This document shows positions 1-8,443 of a DNA stretch of 50,449 nucleotides, piece by piece. The stretch's first letter is position 1. Every line of letters begins with the position of its first letter. The DNA lies in contig DPDG01000053.1 in NCBI GenBank assembly GCA_003526375.1, positions 1 to 50,449 of the forward strand, given 5' to 3'. The notes below the pieces were generated by a model. The model was given only the letters and a program-made list of their open reading frames with translations, searched no databases and had not been told where the DNA came from. This stretch comes from Lentisphaeria bacterium. Its GTDB lineage: Bacteria; Verrucomicrobiota; Lentisphaeria; Victivallales; UBA1829. A program made the position numbers and the translations under genes.

Positions 1-871
1 TCTCCAAATCCTGAATCAGTCCCGTAGGAGAAAGCTTCAATAAGGCACACGCAAGGGACGGATCTGCCAGATGACGTTTTTCCGCCTGTTTTGTACGGAT
101 TGAAGAACGGGCACCCGGTGCGAAAGGAGGCTGATTATCCAAAAGAAAAAGACGGCGGAAAACATCAAGATAAGTACTGATGGTATCATCATCCACATCT
201 TCCGCATCCACTGCCTTGATGTCATTTTTCAGGGTTTTATTCGTGGCGGTCGTACTCTCATTCCGTGCCAGAGACTTCAGCAACAAACGCATTTTATGCA
301 CATTCAGCTTTACACCGTCGAGACGATAAACGTCATTTTCCAAAATAGCGCTGATGTATTCCGCAGCCATCAATCCGGCTTGCTTTTCAGGCACGGTCAG
401 ATTGCCGGGCCAGCCGCCGCGAACAATATATTGCGCCAGTTTGAGAAGTTCAACTTCCCCTGTTATTGTCGGAGAAAGTTCACCCCGGCACAAATTTTCC
501 AAAGAAATGCTTCCGGAAGAAAAACCCGCCTCAAACAGGCTCATCGGACGCATCCGGAGCCGCCCGATGCGACCGGCTCCACTATGCAGAATTCCTTTTC
601 GATTCGGGGTGGCCGAACCGGTCAGGATAAATTGCCCTTTTGCATTACGGGCATCAACTTCAGCACGCACAGCATCCCATAAGGGCGGGACTTCCTGCCA
701 TTCATCAAGTAAGCGTGGGGTACTTCCGGTCAAAACAGTATGGGGAGACATCTCGGCAAGATGCTTGTTCTGAAAATTACCATCAGGATCGCCTAGAAAA
801 AACTCACTGTTGCAATGTTGGGCGGAAGTGCAAGGCGAATGGGATGAACAGGAAAACTGCCTTTGGTTCGA
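1..871 (-). pseudogene. 5'-truncated DUF4143 AAA-type ATPase, runs off left edge
   Basis: An open minus-strand frame begins after an in-frame stop (872-874) and is still open at base 1. From about base 830 its translation matches the ATPase family with a C-terminal DUF4143 domain: LGDPDGNFQNKHLAEM, then RLLDEWQEVPPLWDAVR, QFILTGSATPN, HSGAGRIGRMRPMSLFEAG, RGGWPGNL, and the helical tail with LLKSLARNESTT and FRRLFLLDNQPPF. Intact members start with a GxxxxGKT-type Walker A loop about 20 residues before LGDPDGN. None is present here in any minus frame, and the first in-frame ATG is inside the domain near 750. I read it as a gene that lost its 5' end, so nucleotide binding is probably lost. Family members are often solitary, mobile-like genes of unclear role. 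The C-terminus is outside the window. Confidence 0.75.
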
Positions 872-1190
872 TTATCTTTTTCATGTCGGAGACACAGTTG
901 AGGTGTCTGTCTTGTATCGGAATACGAATTGATTTTTGCAGGGATGTCTTTGAGATATTCCTCTGGGAATCTCCGCTTATGGAAAAACGGAGTTCGATAA
1001 TCACTGAAAACTCTCTGCATTGAAAGGACTTTGGTTATGAATGATGCGAAAACGCAGAGCGTCGCCTGATTTTCATAACCGACTTTGGGGTTTATTGTTG
1101 TTCTAAAAGAGCTTGCAGAACAACAGAACTGTTCCACCAGCAATTCAGAGGGCAACTTCACATTTTTAATCACGGATACGGGAAATGAAG
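872..1190. other. intergenic stretch without a recognised gene
   Basis: This interval separates the truncated ATPase from the first regulator. A minus-strand frame of 126 codons (793-1173) crosses it, but it has no recognisable domain and no ribosome binding site. An inverted repeat (GGTTATGA near 1033, TCATAACC near 1073) could form a stem around an inner GCG/CGC hairpin. It may hold debris from the event that removed the ATPase 5' end. Confidence 0.4.
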
Positions 1191-1219
1191 TTGAAAAGCG
1201 CCGGCTGGCTGGTTATATT
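1191..1219 (+). promoter_or_regulatory. sigma-70-type promoter of the 1261 regulator
   Basis: TTGAAA at 1191-1196, a 17-nt spacer, then TATATT at 1214-1219. This puts transcription start roughly 30 nt before the regulator ATG at 1261. Prediction from sequence only. Confidence 0.5.
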
Positions 1220-1260
1220 GCCGTGGTTGTGATAAGGATTTGAACTTCGAAGGTCTGATA

Positions 1261-2421
1261 ATGGCAATATTAAAGAAAAAACTCAGTTTTGTTTATGAGA
1301 AGGCGGAGCAGGAAATTGAAGCGCAAATCCTTGACGGACGCCTGAAAGCGGGGGACTGTGTTCTTTCGGAAAACGCCATCTGTTCTATCTACGGAATCAG
1401 CCGCCGTTCGGCAAGGTCGGCAATCGAAAACCTGATCCGCAAGGGGTTGCTTTACCGCCGTCCGGGCAAAGGGACATTTGTCTCAAGTTTGAAATCCGGC
1501 ACAGGCAATCGGATTGCAGAATTTTCCATTGCTCTCATCATTCCGGATATCAGCGATCTTTTCATTCTGAAAATCTGCGAAGGAATTCAAGCCGCCGCCA
1601 ATCAGTATAACTGCAATCTTGTGATCAAAACCTCAAACGGTGACATTGACCGCGAAAACCAGAATATCCATTACTCAATTCAAAGACAGGAAGACGGCGT
1701 CATCATTTTTCCGAATTACGGCAGATTCAACGTGGAGGAACTCTGGCGGCTGAAGGACTCGGGACTTCCGTTTGTGTTGATAGACCGTTATTTCGAGGAC
1801 ATCGACACCAATTATGTTGGAGTGGATAATATAAGGGGCGGTTACCTTGCGACATCGCACCTGATCCGGCTGGGGCACCGTAGAATTGCACATCTTTACG
1901 GTTCCCGCGGCAGTGCGAATGACGGACGCCTTGCCGGATACCGCCAGGCATTGAGCGACAATGAGATTCCCTGTAACGAAAAATGGATTCGCCGGTTTGA
2001 GGATTTAGCCTTGAAGTCCGGCGGCAGTCGTTTCGAACCCGATGTGGAATGCGGATATGAGAATATGAAACATCTGCTCCGGTTTTCCGAAATCCCGACC
2101 GCTGTTTTTGCCGGAAACGATTATCAGGCGCTCGGGGCAGTCAAGGCGATCAAGGAACAGCGCCTGCGTATTCCGGAAGACATTGCCATTGTAGGGTTCG
2201 ATGAGCTGACAATCAATCCGTTTCTGGAGATTCCTCTTACTACGATACGTCAACCGCAATATGAGATCGGGCGAAATGCTGTTGAAATACTATTACGTAA
2301 GATTGCGGAGCAAGACACTGGAAAGCGGGCATCGACAGAGCGGATCATTTTGCCGGTGGAACTGGTGATCGGGGCATCCTGCGGAGCGAAATGCCGTAAA
2401 CGCAGACATGGCTGGGCATGA
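1261..2421 (+). CDS. GntR-HTH / LacI-type sugar-binding hybrid regulator
   Basis: A 386-residue transcription factor. Residues about 12-75 form a GntR-type winged helix (SENAICSIYGISRRSARSAI, then the wing RRPGKGTFVS). Residues about 88-380 are a periplasmic-binding-protein-like effector domain of the LacI/AraR type (ALIIPDISD, VDNIRGGYLATSHLIRLGHR, IVGFDELTINPFLEIPLTTI). This architecture is that of AraR-like repressors, released from DNA by a sugar. A longer frame opens at a TTG (1240), but ATG 1261 has an AAGG-type ribosome binding site about 8 nt upstream and starts the domain normally. It reads towards the long + operon beginning at 2800, whose promoter lies just downstream, so it is the likely local regulator. 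Effector unknown. Confidence 0.9.
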   Translation: MAILKKKLSFVYEKAEQEIEAQILDGRLKAGDCVLSENAICSIYGISRRSARSAIENLIRKGLLYRRPGKGTFVSSLKSGTGNRIAEFSIALIIPDISDLFILKICEGIQAAANQYNCNLVIKTSNGDIDRENQNIHYSIQRQEDGVIIFPNYGRFNVEELWRLKDSGLPFVLIDRYFEDIDTNYVGVDNIRGGYLATSHLIRLGHRRIAHLYGSRGSANDGRLAGYRQALSDNEIPCNEKWIRRFEDLALKSGGSRFEPDVECGYENMKHLLRFSEIPTAVFAGNDYQALGAVKAIKEQRLRIPEDIAIVGFDELTINPFLEIPLTTIRQPQYEIGRNAVEILLRKIAEQDTGKRASTERIILPVELVIGASCGAKCRKRRHGWA

Positions 2422-2506
2422 ATCCTCTTTTCCGGTTGTTTATTTGGAAATATTGAGGATAAGATTAAAATATCATTATTTATTCTAAAAAAAAGAGAAC
2501 TACCCC

Positions 2507-2534
2507 TTGATTTTATTTCTTTTTCGCATATAAT
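2507..2534 (+). promoter_or_regulatory. promoter of the 2800-13693 operon
   Basis: TTGATT at 2507-2512, a 16-nt spacer and a perfect TATAAT at 2529-2534. It is the only strong promoter seen before the long run of + genes. Downstream, 2604-2627 contains the inverted pair ATGTTTC/GAAACAT, which could be an operator or leader stem. Confidence 0.55.
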
Positions 2535-2799
2535 TAATATTATACAAAAGATACAAGTATGATACAGGTTACAAACAGTAATACCATTCATCCGATGTTT
2601 CAGGTTTGTTTCCGAAACATTCCGGGGTGAATCATTGCGGAAAAATACAGAAGTCATTTGAAAACAGAGGCGAATGGGAATGAAGGTTTTTATGAGATGG
2701 TTGTATATTGAAAAAAATTCTTTTTTCATTCTGCTTTTCACAGCAGTATCCTGTCTTTTTGTATCAAAGTCAAATGCTGAACCGCAGGAGGTGGAAAAA

Positions 2800-3537
2800 A
2801 TGGAGTTGTGCGGCGCATGTTTTGATATCGACGGAACCTTGACGACCCATGTCATGGGATATCATCCCGTCGGATATTTTGAATTCATTCTTGCCGGAAT
2901 GCTCTGCCGGAAAGGATGTCTGCCCGTCAACGCGCTGGAACGAGTCTCCCTGGTGGAAAATACTGTTGCGGAAGCGAATCCATTTCTTGCGGCGGAACAT
3001 CTGGGGCTGAACTGTGCGGAATACCGGGAAGAATTGATGCGCTATCAGGAAAAATATCTGGACCGGCACCAGGATACGCTTCGGCTTCTGGCCTTCCTCA
3101 CCGACCGCGGCATACCGGTCTTCATCACGACCAACAACACAAAAGCACGTGCGGAAACGGTTCTCGAGTTTCTGGGAATCAGGCGGAAGATCAGAAAAAT
3201 CTACACCCCGCAGATAACGGGGGCGCGAAAAAAGTCCCCGGATTTCTGGATGTATGTAATTTCCGACACGGGAATTGCCAGCAAGAATCTGGTTGTCATA
3301 GGAGATGAGGAAATCTCCGATTCGCAGGTGCCGCTTCATGCAGGATTCGGCATGTCCTGCCTGCTTCCCGAAAAGCGGGAACGGGAAAAGCTGCCGGCAG
3401 GCTGGCTGGTGCAAAAAGTGAAAGCGGGCTGCATATTGCGTGAATCCGCCACGAAAAATCCGGATTCCCGGAAATTCTCCCGGAACAGGCGTCCCGTGCC
3501 TGCCGTTCCCGGCGAAACGGGATATTCCGCCGAATAA
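2800..3537 (+). CDS. HAD-superfamily phosphatase-like hydrolase
   Basis: 245 residues with the four HAD motifs: I, FDIDGTLT (nucleophile D9, acid D11); II, FITTNNT; III, a lysine in RKKSPDFW; IV, VVIGDEEISD. A helical cap lies between motifs I and II. It probably dephosphorylates a small sugar phosphate or similar metabolite in the cytoplasm, but the substrate cannot be read. I chose the ATG at 2800 because AGGAGG sits 7-8 nt upstream. The same frame is open from 2674 and would add a hydrophobic segment resembling a signal peptide (FFILLFTAVSCLFVSKSNA), which is odd but less well supported. A second HAD gene (17206) also sits between a hybrid regulator and a pseudopilin gene. Confidence 0.85.
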   Translation: MELCGACFDIDGTLTTHVMGYHPVGYFEFILAGMLCRKGCLPVNALERVSLVENTVAEANPFLAAEHLGLNCAEYREELMRYQEKYLDRHQDTLRLLAFLTDRGIPVFITTNNTKARAETVLEFLGIRRKIRKIYTPQITGARKKSPDFWMYVISDTGIASKNLVVIGDEEISDSQVPLHAGFGMSCLLPEKREREKLPAGWLVQKVKAGCILRESATKNPDSRKFSRNRRPVPAVPGETGYSAE

Positions 3538-3569
3538 ACGCTGCTGTCTTAAAAATAAGGAAAAAAGAA

Positions 3570-4571
3570 ATGGAAAAACTCCCGGAAAACAACTTGGAAA
3601 CGCAGGCGTTCCGCAGAAAGAGCAGAGAAGGTGTCACCTCCTGTTTGCTCTTCTTATTGCGCAGGAACGAAATGAGAATTTTCACTCTGATAGAGCTCCT
3701 CATGAGGAAAAGTTGTAAGAGTGGTATTTCATTCCGGGAGCAGCAAGGCAGTGCAGGATGTTGCCAGTTCCCTGATCTTACTTCTCCATTTCTCGTTCCA
3801 TTGTTGAATTGTTCTAATGTTCGATTGTTCGATTGTTTTCCGGTTCCTTCTTCCTTCCGTGTTCCTTGTTCGATATTCTTACTTCGCAGGGTGAAAACAA
3901 GAATTTTCACCCTGATCGAGCTCCTCATCGTGATTGCTATTATAGCAATTCTGGCGGGAATGCTGCTGCCAGCCCTGAACTCTGCGCGCCAGAAAGCATT
4001 GGGAATCGCCTGCATCAATAATATGAAACAAATCGGCTTGGCATTTCAGATGTATCTCAATGACAACAAAGGCATCTGGTCTCAACCGGAAGCTGTAAGT
4101 GCGAGCAGAAATCAGTTTCATCTGCTGGGTGGTTACATGGGGCTGAACCCGGTCTCCAATGCCTCACGCTGGGTTGCTGAAACCAAAGCTCTCCAGTGTC
4201 CTGCCAAAGACCCATTCGATGTCGGGCGCTTTCCTCTATATTCAAGTCACTCCATGCTTGCCTTCGTGTATAATTTCAATCAGTGGAGCGGTTATACAAA
4301 CGGAACCACACCTTTTGTCAATCTCTGGAGATGTAAGCGACCATCCTCTCTGGTTTTTATTGTAGAAATGCCGGGATACTTTACATATTGGGCTAACGGA
4401 GGTACACTTGGTTCCTCGAATCACAAACCCGTTGAACTGCTGCGCCAGCACTCCAAGCGGAGCAATATGCTCTTTGCCGATGGCAGAGTCACGGCGGAAC
4501 CATATATAAAAAAGCTCTGGTTCAAACCCGATCTTGAAAATACTGCGGCAAATAATCTGCCGCTGGACTAA
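3570..4571 (+). CDS. pseudopilin-like H-X9-DG protein with long open leader
   Basis: The core starts at about 3891 (GTG) with VKTRIFTLIELLIVIAIIAIL, the N-terminal prepilin methylation segment with the conserved Glu, followed by MLLPALNSARQKALGIACINN and a globular part with a CP pair. It ends with HSKRSNMLFADG, a perfect H-X9-DG motif as described for PVC-group secretion-associated pseudopilins. The frame is open upstream to ATG 3570, which has an AAGGA site at a good distance, whereas GTG 3891 has none at a normal distance. The extra 107 codons include a second, broken start (MRIFTLIELLMRKS from 3672). The true start is uncertain between 3570, 3672 and 3891. It follows the HAD gene by 32 nt, so it is co-transcribed. 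Confidence 0.8.
   Translation: MEKLPENNLETQAFRRKSREGVTSCLLFLLRRNEMRIFTLIELLMRKSCKSGISFREQQGSAGCCQFPDLTSPFLVPLLNCSNVRLFDCFPVPSSFRVPCSIFLLRRVKTRIFTLIELLIVIAIIAILAGMLLPALNSARQKALGIACINNMKQIGLAFQMYLNDNKGIWSQPEAVSASRNQFHLLGGYMGLNPVSNASRWVAETKALQCPAKDPFDVGRFPLYSSHSMLAFVYNFNQWSGYTNGTTPFVNLWRCKRPSSLVFIVEMPGYFTYWANGGTLGSSNHKPVELLRQHSKRSNMLFADGRVTAEPYIKKLWFKPDLENTAANNLPLD
3640..3712 (+). repeat. partial copy of the pseudopilin leader/start repeat
   Basis: Encodes LLFLLRRNEMRIFTLIELL and then breaks off (MRKSCKSG), without the rest of the hydrophobic segment. It matches the start regions at 3867-3950, 17974-18050 and, on the minus strand, 28052-27946. It looks like a decayed or duplicated 5' end of a pseudopilin gene lying in front of an intact one. 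Confidence 0.6.
3796..3950 (+). repeat. dispersed pseudopilin leader repeat, copy 2
   Basis: Low-complexity TGTTCGAT-like sequence, then a 24-base block (3867-3890) ending CTTACTTCGCAGG that is identical at 23 of 24 positions to 28015-27992 on the minus strand, then the pseudopilin start. Both copies also share GTTTTCC(G/T)GTTCC further upstream. The similarity reaches well before any conventional start codon. Confidence 0.7.
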
Positions 4572-4596
4572 TTCATATTCAGACAAAGGAAAAAGA

Positions 4597-5790
4597 ATGG
4601 GTAAATTAAAATCAGTCGTATTCGATGCACTTCCCGAGCATGAGACATGCTGGTCGCTGACAACGGCGCCGAACGGGAAAATCTATATCGGAGTCTGCGG
4701 GGAACTGACTGGAGGGCTCAGTGTATTTCTGGTTCAGTACGACCCTGAAACGGAAACAACGGAATATCTGCTGGATGTGGGAGAGGCACTCGGCCACTCT
4801 GCCCGTTTTGGAGCAACACCGATCAGTAAAGTCCATTACGGCATGATTCCCGGACATGACGGAAAGCTCTATTGCGCGACACACTTCTCCGGTCCGCCGG
4901 TTACGGATGTGGTCTGGCGACCGTGGCAGACATGGGATGATCCCGTAAGAATGGCGTGCGGGCTTTGCCTCTTCACTTATGATACGTCAAACGGACATTT
5001 GGAAAACCTAGGCTCCATCTGTCCGAATGAAGGGTGCCGCGCCGCAGGTTTTGCAGAAAGGCGCCGTCTCATGTATATTGTAACCTGGCCGCGCAACCAT
5101 TTTGTTGTATTTAACGTCGGTACCGGAGACTTCTTTGATGCAGGACGGCTTGGAAACACAAATCCGCTCTCCATCTGGACCGATGAACAGGAAAATGCCT
5201 ATACCGTGGACGATCTCGGAGAAATCATCTGTTATGATGCGGAAGAGCGCAGGCTTCATGAAACAGGAATCAAAATCCCCAAAAGCCCGTTCTGCAGGGA
5301 GGAAAACCGCAGTATCTATGACGCAGTCCGGTCTCCGGACGGAAACGGCATTTACGGAAGCGTCTGGAACTTGGAATATATGCCGTTCGCCGGGCATCTT
5401 TTTTACTATGACATGAAGAATAATGAGATACGCGATTACGGTCCGGGCAAAAAAGGCTCTGCTGATAAAAAGTCCCATCTCAGCTCCCTGGTGTTCGGAG
5501 AAGACGGTTTTCTCTACTATGTCGTGTCGGAGGAAGATATGCACCGGCGTCTGGGGTGTCGGATGTATCTGATGCGCATGAATACGGAGAATGGGGAAAA
5601 AGAGGAGATCGGTGCGCTGGACGACGGGCAATGGCATTCGGAATATGTTGCAAAGGCGACTTTCGACTTCAAAGGCAACCTTTATTTTGCCGACACCAAC
5701 AACCGTCCGACCCGCCTTTACGTCTATCGCCCGGAAACCGGAGAACGCAGACTTGTCAATGACTTTTCAAAAATCAGAAACTGGGGATAA
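4597..5790 (+). CDS. beta-propeller-like protein, cytoplasmic
   Basis: 397 residues, starting at ATG 4597 after an AAAGGA site. No signal peptide. The sequence is a series of about six or seven short repeats of the propeller-blade kind: PNGKIYIG then LVQYDPETETTEYL; DGKLYCAT then LFTYDTSNGHLENLG; PDGNGIYGS then LFYYDMKNNEIRDYG; EDGFLYYV then RMNTENGEKEEIG; and a last one with FKGNLYFADT then VYRPETGERRL. This resembles lyase- or lactonase-type propellers, but I cannot name a family or catalytic residues. It precedes another propeller gene by only 5 nt, so the pair may act together, perhaps on a sugar lactone or oligosaccharide. Function unassigned. Confidence 0.8.
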   Translation: MGKLKSVVFDALPEHETCWSLTTAPNGKIYIGVCGELTGGLSVFLVQYDPETETTEYLLDVGEALGHSARFGATPISKVHYGMIPGHDGKLYCATHFSGPPVTDVVWRPWQTWDDPVRMACGLCLFTYDTSNGHLENLGSICPNEGCRAAGFAERRRLMYIVTWPRNHFVVFNVGTGDFFDAGRLGNTNPLSIWTDEQENAYTVDDLGEIICYDAEERRLHETGIKIPKSPFCREENRSIYDAVRSPDGNGIYGSVWNLEYMPFAGHLFYYDMKNNEIRDYGPGKKGSADKKSHLSSLVFGEDGFLYYVVSEEDMHRRLGCRMYLMRMNTENGEKEEIGALDDGQWHSEYVAKATFDFKGNLYFADTNNRPTRLYVYRPETGERRLVNDFSKIRNWG

Positions 5791-5795
5791 AGAAC

Positions 5796-6905
5796 ATGAG
5801 CATTCCTATGGAAGAACTGAAAGCATACAAATGGCCGAAACCGAACTTTCCCATCGGGCAGGAGGTGCTTGACCGCACCACGCCGGATGACCCGCGGGGA
5901 ATTCCCGACGACAATCTGGTTTCCCTGATTCCGCGTTCCGAATACACTTATTCAGGAAAAACATGGCCGCGCGACTATATGTCTTCCTGCTTCATCCCGC
6001 AGGAACGCATTGCCTGCATCCCGCTGGCGGGGATTCCGAACGGCTCATCCCGGATTCAGGGACTTCTTGCAGACGGAGACACGCTTTACGGAATCACCGG
6101 CGGTGAAAATGCGTATGGTTTCACATTCAGGAAAGAACGTGTCACCGCTCATTTTCTGGCAGGAGGGATTTCCGCCGCTGCCATCATCAAAGGAAATGAG
6201 ACTCCTTTCATCCTCCTGGAAAACGGCAGAATCATCACGCTGGACGGCAAGGAAATCTTCACTCTGCCCGCTGCTGTCTCATGCGCAACCGGAAACGGAG
6301 ACCGTTTCGGGGGAATTCTTGCAGATGGCAGGCTGTTTCTCGTCAAGCCATCGGAGCGGACGCTGCTGCTGGAGACATGCCCCGACAAGGATTTGTCTCC
6401 GGCAGTCGCACTTGGAAAAACCGGTCTGTATGGAGCTTCCGCCGACGGCTTCCTCTTTCACTGGGACGGGGAACGGTTCAGAAAATTGAACTGCCGGATG
6501 CCTTCGTTTGCCGGGCGGCGCGTCTACAACAGGGTCGGCGCGCTGCTTCTGACGGAAGATGAAACATCCTTATGGGGAGGAACCTCCGAGGACGGCATCC
6601 TGTTTGAATGTATCCTGAAAGACGGAGAAGTCCGATGCTACGGCAAGCCCCTCGCCGGACGCGGCATCTTTGCCATGACACTGTCCGCCGGAACTCTCTA
6701 CGGACTTGGTGGAGCAGGATGCTGTCACATATTCCGGCGCGATATGAGAACAGCCGAGCTGACGGATGAAGGACTCCTGAATGTATCTTCTCCCCGTTCC
6801 TGGTGCCTCTATGAAGCCAATACGCTTATTCCCGATGGAAACGGCGGAATCTGGGTTGGAGAAGCGGACCGGATCAGCCATCTGTTCCATGTCAGTTTTC
6901 AATGA
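5796..6905 (+). CDS. second beta-propeller-like protein
   Basis: 369 residues with no signal peptide. Blade-like repeats include ADGDTLYGITGG, ENGRIITLDGKEIF, ADGRLFLVKPSERTLLLE, GKTGLYGASADGFLFHW, DETSLWGGTSEDGILFE, SAGTLYGLGGAG and GNGGIWVGEAD. The N-terminal 60 residues are a proline-rich non-repeat part (KWPKPNFPIGQEV). It starts 5 nt after the stop of the first propeller gene. The two sequences are not close copies, so this is more likely an old pair than a recent duplication. No family recognised; a structural or binding role, or a lyase-type activity, are equally open. Confidence 0.8.
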   Translation: MSIPMEELKAYKWPKPNFPIGQEVLDRTTPDDPRGIPDDNLVSLIPRSEYTYSGKTWPRDYMSSCFIPQERIACIPLAGIPNGSSRIQGLLADGDTLYGITGGENAYGFTFRKERVTAHFLAGGISAAAIIKGNETPFILLENGRIITLDGKEIFTLPAAVSCATGNGDRFGGILADGRLFLVKPSERTLLLETCPDKDLSPAVALGKTGLYGASADGFLFHWDGERFRKLNCRMPSFAGRRVYNRVGALLLTEDETSLWGGTSEDGILFECILKDGEVRCYGKPLAGRGIFAMTLSAGTLYGLGGAGCCHIFRRDMRTAELTDEGLLNVSSPRSWCLYEANTLIPDGNGGIWVGEADRISHLFHVSFQ

Positions 6906-6924
6906 CTGAACAAAGAGGATTCGC

Positions 6925-8424
6925 ATGATGAAACACTGGTTTGTATTTTTCATGATCGGATTTGCCGCAGTTTCGTATGCGGGTCAGGTCACAGGCAGTC
7001 ACAGGGAGGCGGAAATGGATTTCATTGTAATCGGCGATATACATTACTTCAGCAAACACTCCCGAACACAGGAACGGATGCGCGCCCTGTGCGGAGACCT
7101 GAAAAACAAAGGAATCACTCCCGATCTGATCTGCCAACTGGGAGACGTCATAGAGAATCAGTCCGGAAGCTCCCCCGTATCGGGAGAAGAAGGCGCCAGG
7201 CAGTGGCGGGAAGCGCTGAAAGACATCAAGACAGTCTTTCCCGACACCCCCGTTCTAATCTGCACCGGCAATCATGACTGGTATGGTAATCACTCCTGGT
7301 TCGGTGGAAAAGAGAATCTTCAGCGGTATCTGATTCCGTTTCTGGAAAAGGAGCTGGACTCCTCCCTGAACGGTCAGCTTTTCTATTCCTTCCGCTTCCG
7401 CGACTCTCTTTTCCTGTTCACAAATCATGTCGGCATGGATTCCGGAATGGATCTGGAACAACGGAAATGGCTTACAAAAAATCTCATGGCTGCGGATGCG
7501 AATCCGGCAGTCCGGCATGTCTGGGCATTCGGGCACTGCGGACTCTGGAATGTCAACTATTTCCGCTTCAACGAAAACGCAGAGCTGCTTCCGCTGTTTG
7601 CGGAATCCCGGAAACTGAAAGCATATTTCACCGGTCATGTCCACCAGAACAACATCAGTGTCCGGAAAGAACCGGGGAAACATCCGGTACTTCAGGCGGT
7701 CGCCGCAGGATTCAGCCCCGACAATGAGGGGATTCCGCAGAAGGAACGTTTCCTGACATTGAATCCACCGCCGTCTTTTCGCGGCTATACCGCTTTTCCC
7801 GAGTCCTGCCCGTCTTACTGCCGGGTCACAGTGAACAACGGGAAAATCCGCATACGTTACGAAAAGATCGGAGGGGAAACCATCGCGGAAATCATCTATG
7901 AAGATCCCGGTCGAATACAGGATGCCGGAAAGACGGAACAGAGCGTCAGCCACACTCTTCCGTCCGAGGCAAAAGGCCTGAAACTCCACCTCTATCCCTA
8001 TTTCCCGGAACGTTTTCTCAAGCAGAAAGAGACGCCGGAGGTCATATTCAATGGATATTCTGCGGGGAAAGTTCCCCGCAACAGCGCGACATGGCATGTC
8101 AACCATTTCAGATATACGCTCGAACTGCCGCCCGACCTCCTGAAAAAAGTCAACACGATCGAATTCACAAATCCGAACAGAGAGTCTTTCCTGATCCGGG
8201 ACTGTCAACTGGAGGCGATTGACAGGCAGGGAGTATCCCATTTCAGCGAATTGTATCCCATGGTGATTTCCGCCGGAGACCACCGGAATATTTACATGAA
8301 CTTCGGTCTGATTCATCCTGAATACGGGATCCTCCACAGCTCGCTGGAGTATAACGCGCCCGATGAAATCATCCGGGACTTCCCTCTTGAAGCGCCAATA
8401 AAAATCCAACTGAAATATCAATAA
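6925..8424 (+). CDS. secreted calcineurin-like metallophosphoesterase
   Basis: 499 residues. Residues 1-19 are a signal peptide ending SYA, and the domain starts at about 32. All metal-binding blocks of the family are present: GDIH (37-40), GDVIEN (73-78), GNHDW (115-119), FGHCGLW (202-208) and GHVH (237-240). They should hold two metal ions that hydrolyse a phosphate ester outside the cytoplasm. Residues after about 300 form an extra beta-rich region with no motif I recognise, possibly a jelly-roll accessory domain. Start chosen at the first of two ATGs after a GAGGA site. It probably removes phosphate from the polymer or oligosaccharide handled by this operon; that role is inference. Confidence 0.87.
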   Translation: MMKHWFVFFMIGFAAVSYAGQVTGSHREAEMDFIVIGDIHYFSKHSRTQERMRALCGDLKNKGITPDLICQLGDVIENQSGSSPVSGEEGARQWREALKDIKTVFPDTPVLICTGNHDWYGNHSWFGGKENLQRYLIPFLEKELDSSLNGQLFYSFRFRDSLFLFTNHVGMDSGMDLEQRKWLTKNLMAADANPAVRHVWAFGHCGLWNVNYFRFNENAELLPLFAESRKLKAYFTGHVHQNNISVRKEPGKHPVLQAVAAGFSPDNEGIPQKERFLTLNPPPSFRGYTAFPESCPSYCRVTVNNGKIRIRYEKIGGETIAEIIYEDPGRIQDAGKTEQSVSHTLPSEAKGLKLHLYPYFPERFLKQKETPEVIFNGYSAGKVPRNSATWHVNHFRYTLELPPDLLKKVNTIEFTNPNRESFLIRDCQLEAIDRQGVSHFSELYPMVISAGDHRNIYMNFGLIHPEYGILHSSLEYNAPDEIIRDFPLEAPIKIQLKYQ

Positions 8425-8443
8425 AAACGAAAGGATTCTTACC

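Noticed and set aside
793..1173. 126-codon minus-strand frame next to the truncated ATPase
   Set aside because: No domain, no ribosome binding site, and its end overlaps the ATPase remnant; kept only as a note in the intergenic entry.
2250..2855. 201-codon minus-strand frame before the HAD gene
   Set aside because: Overlaps the end of the regulator and the promoter region; no domain and poor composition.
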